Source: Halorussus litoreus
GTDB taxonomy: Archaea; Halobacteriota; Halobacteria; Halobacteriales; Haladaptataceae
DNA: 64,000 nt
Assembly (NCBI RefSeq): GCF_003382685.1
Contig: NZ_QLVG01000017.1
Location: 47,599 to 111,598, forward strand
Direction of reading: 5' to 3'
A program made the translations under genes and the position numbers. The notes under the pieces were generated by a model. That model saw nothing but the letters and a program-made list of their open reading frames with translations, was not told the DNA's origin and searched no databases. Below are positions 61,984 to 64,000 of the stretch, one piece after another (the first letter of the stretch is position 1; the number at the start of each line of letters is the position of its first letter).

Positions 61984-62200
61984 TCGGCCGGAGTTCCAGA
62001 AGATTGGCGTTGTAGATCCGCGTCTCGGTGGTGTACTTCCTCTCCGGTCGGCCCGACTCGGCGTCGAGCCGGGAGAGCTCCCCGTCACCGGTCCCGTAGT
62101 AGACCGAGCCGACGGCCAGCACCGCCGAACTATCCGACCCGTTCAGCGTCTCGAACCCCCAAAGCTGCTCGCCGGTCGCTCTTTCAGTCCACCAGGCCGG
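61984..62200 (-). pseudogene. Remnant of a PQQ-like beta-propeller gene
   Basis: On the minus strand an open stretch reads ATGEQLWGFETLNGSDSSAV then VYYGTGDGELSRLDAESG, the blade repeats of BamB/PQQ-type propellers. It lacks a start, further blades and its own stop, and runs without a break into the end of the hydrolase gene on the other strand. It is best read as a truncated gene fragment. Confidence 0.65.
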
Positions 62201-62306
62201 CGGTTGACTCACCGAGCGAAGCCGCGGACTGGTCGCCCTTGTCTGAACACCGTTCGGACAGTCGGGCGTTCTCAAGCGCGGTCGCCGACCGACCCGCTAC
62301 CGAGTC

Positions 62307-62326
62307 ACTGAAGTAGCCACTTCAGT
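62307..62326. promoter_or_regulatory. Inverted repeat upstream of the serpin gene
   Basis: ACTGAAGT and its exact complement ACTTCAGT, separated by 4 nt, end about 12 nt before a TATA-like GGTTTACCA (62338-62346), itself 26 nt before the ATG at 62367. This suits an operator site. Confidence 0.5.
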
Positions 62327-62366
62327 CTACAGAAGGGGTTTACCATCCCGCGTGGAACCACCGACC

Positions 62367-63821
62367 ATGTCCCTCCGACGCCGCGAGACCTTGGCACTGA
62401 CCGGCGCGTTCCTCGCCGGACTGGCGGGCTGTGCGGGCGACTCAGAACCGGACCCGGGCGCGACCACCGAGACGACCGCGACTCGGGACGCCACGGAGAC
62501 CACCGACCCCGCGACCACCGAAACCCCGACCGACGACCCCGAGCAGGGTGAGACGACCACCGAGGAGCCGCCGAGATTCGACGAACTCGACGCGCCGCCG
62601 TTCCCCGAGATCGACCCCGCGACCGACCCGCAGATCTCGGAGACGCTGCTGGCCGACCAGATCCGGGGCAACGTCGGGTTCGCGCTCGACCTGCTCGCGG
62701 TCCTGCGCGAGCGCGAGGGCGGTAACCTGTTCGTCTCGCCGTACAGCGTCTCGGCCGCGCTGGCGATGACCTACGCCGGGGCGCGCAGCTCGACCGCCGC
62801 GGAGATGGCCGACGCGCTGAACTACGTTCTCGACGGCGAGGACCTCCACGGCGCGTTCGGCTCGCTGGCGGCCGAGTTCGAGCGTCGGAACGAAGACGGA
62901 CAGGAGGCGAACGTTCCGACAGGCCCCGACGCCGGAGAGGACGCCGGCCCGGCGTTCGAACTCTCGACCGCGAACGCGACGTGGGGCCAAGACGGCTACC
63001 CCTTCCGCGAGGACTTCGTCGACCTGCTGGAAGCATATTACGAGGCCGGATTGAATCTGGTGGACTTCGCGGGCGACCCGGAGGCCGCGCGACGGGAGAT
63101 CAACGACTGGGTCGCCGAGCGGACCGACGACCGCATCGAGGAACTGCTCCCCCGCTCGTCCATCGACAGGGCGACCCGGCTGGTGCTGACGAACGCCGTC
63201 TACTTCTCGGCGCGCTGGCGGACGCCCTTCGACGAGGACGCGACGGAGCCGCGCCCGTTCACCGCGCTCGACGGGACGACGACCGAGGTGCCGACGATGC
63301 ACCGGGAGCTCAAAGCCCCGTACTCCAACGTCGACGGCCATCAGCTCGTGGAGCTCGACTACGCCAACGCCGACACGAGCATGGTGATCGTCCTCCCCGC
63401 GGAGGGCGAGTTCGAGGCGTTCGAGGAGTCGCTCACGGTCGACAGGCTCGCCATCATGCTCGATCAGGCCGGCCGGGCACTGGTCGACCTCTCGCTGCCG
63501 AAGTTCGAGGTCGAGTCGTCGTTCAGCCTCGTGAAGACGATGCAGGCGCTCGGCATGGAGGAGGCGTTCACCGGGAGCGCGGACTTCGGCGGGATGACCG
63601 AGGAGGGCGACCTGTTCGTCGACGAGATCCAACACCAGAGCTTCGTGACGGTCGACGAGCGCGGCACCGAGGCAGCGGCTGCCACGGCGGTCGCGATGGC
63701 CGAGTCCGCGCCCCGCAGACAGCCCGAGATGACGGTCGACCGGCCGTTCCTGTTCTACATCCGGGATAAACCGACCGAGACGCCACTGTTCGTCGGGCGC
63801 GTGACAGACCTCGAAGAATGA
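62367..63821 (+). CDS. Serpin-family lipoprotein
   Basis: A 484-residue secreted serpin. Tat-like lipoprotein signal SLRRRETLALTGAFLAGLAGC, then a Thr/Glu/Asp linker. The serpin core includes NLFVSPYSVSAALAMTYAGA, LVLTNAVYFSARWRTPF and the C-terminal DRPFLFYIRDKPTETPLFVG. The reactive-loop hinge DERGTEAAAATAVAM has the small residues of an inhibitory serpin, followed by APRRQPEM as the probable bait region. It would trap serine (or cysteine) proteases outside the cell. The ATG at 62367 starts the signal; TATA spacing agrees. Confidence 0.92.
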   Translation: MSLRRRETLALTGAFLAGLAGCAGDSEPDPGATTETTATRDATETTDPATTETPTDDPEQGETTTEEPPRFDELDAPPFPEIDPATDPQISETLLADQIRGNVGFALDLLAVLREREGGNLFVSPYSVSAALAMTYAGARSSTAAEMADALNYVLDGEDLHGAFGSLAAEFERRNEDGQEANVPTGPDAGEDAGPAFELSTANATWGQDGYPFREDFVDLLEAYYEAGLNLVDFAGDPEAARREINDWVAERTDDRIEELLPRSSIDRATRLVLTNAVYFSARWRTPFDEDATEPRPFTALDGTTTEVPTMHRELKAPYSNVDGHQLVELDYANADTSMVIVLPAEGEFEAFEESLTVDRLAIMLDQAGRALVDLSLPKFEVESSFSLVKTMQALGMEEAFTGSADFGGMTEEGDLFVDEIQHQSFVTVDERGTEAAAATAVAMAESAPRRQPEMTVDRPFLFYIRDKPTETPLFVGRVTDLEE

Positions 63822-64000
63822 CCTGCGAGCGAACCGGAAGTTCCCGCCCCTGACCCGGCGCGTCGCTTTCGTCCGTCGCAGTCGAACCCCTTCGAAGCGA
63901 AGCGAACGCGGCGCGCCCACCGTCTGTGGAGTCCGCTTCGCGAATCCATTCCGCGACTACCCGAGGGTCGGCGGTCGTGCGACGCGGCTTCGGCCGCGTC

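Noticed and set aside
63822..64000. Possible partial gene at the right edge
   Set aside because: No frame with coding character or a recognisable start is visible in the last 179 bases.

Overview
This window is a chromosomal piece of an extremely halophilic archaeon (class Halobacteria). The support is direct: high GC; very acidic proteins; leaderless genes with a TATA-like box about 26-30 nt before the start codon; Tat-type twin-arginine signals joined to lipoboxes; two PGF-CTERM tails (archaeosortase substrates); and archaeal ribosomal, RNase P and mevalonate-pathway genes. The genus cannot be fixed by reading alone. No rRNA, tRNA or CRISPR array was seen.

Layout. 1-9.1 kb: end of a DUF63 membrane protein, zinc-finger micro-proteins, ksgA, an MscS channel, a HemK-type methylase, a split MetE-like methionine synthase pair, a nest of three repeat families (6.1-6.6 kb), a COG1325 RNA-binding protein and an SDR. 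9.1-18.7 kb: an HtrA-like lipoprotein, then acyl-CoA genes (enoyl-CoA hydratase, 3-hydroxyacyl-CoA dehydrogenase, an HMG-CoA synthase-like protein fused to DUF35, an SCP-x-type thiolase, a phenylacetate-CoA ligase-like enzyme, a hotdog thioesterase). 18.8-23.4 kb: the glpABC operon for glycerol 3-phosphate oxidation. 24.1-27.5 kb: mevalonate kinase and isopentenyl phosphate kinase (archaeal lipid precursors), then rpl7ae-rps28e-rpl24e-ndk, whose leader carries a box C/D kink-turn.

27.5-43 kb is more accessory. It has a partial duplicate of the ndk 3' end beside AT-rich DNA, a penicillin acylase-like enzyme, a stand-alone YcaO protein, a TbsP-like regulator, a CHAT/caspase-like protein whose stop codon is shared with a convergent 44-residue peptide gene, glyA-folD, and a GH73-type peptidoglycan hydrolase (archaea lack bacterial murein). 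43-53 kb: amphi-Trp protein, PadR regulator, AI-2E transporter, MgtC/DUF4010 protein, class III aminotransferase, CinA-like protein, a Q/G/M-rich four-cysteine protein, an NAD kinase-like gene holding a 48-bp perfect palindrome, and an AbrB-PhoU regulator. 53-64 kb: a secreted HExxH protein, RNase P p30 with a methyltransferase, MutY, a secreted PKD hydrolase, a PQQ-propeller remnant and a serpin lipoprotein.

The most notable signals are: (1) the CHAT protein/micropeptide pair; (2) the peptidoglycan hydrolase; (3) the L7Ae leader kink-turn; (4) three dispersed intergenic repeat families, one with a conserved tandem G-A hairpin; (5) GC-rich inverted repeats lying in frame inside several coding genes; (6) two paralogs (42.1 and 53.0 kb) whose promoter-proximal ATG is +1 out of frame with the conserved body.
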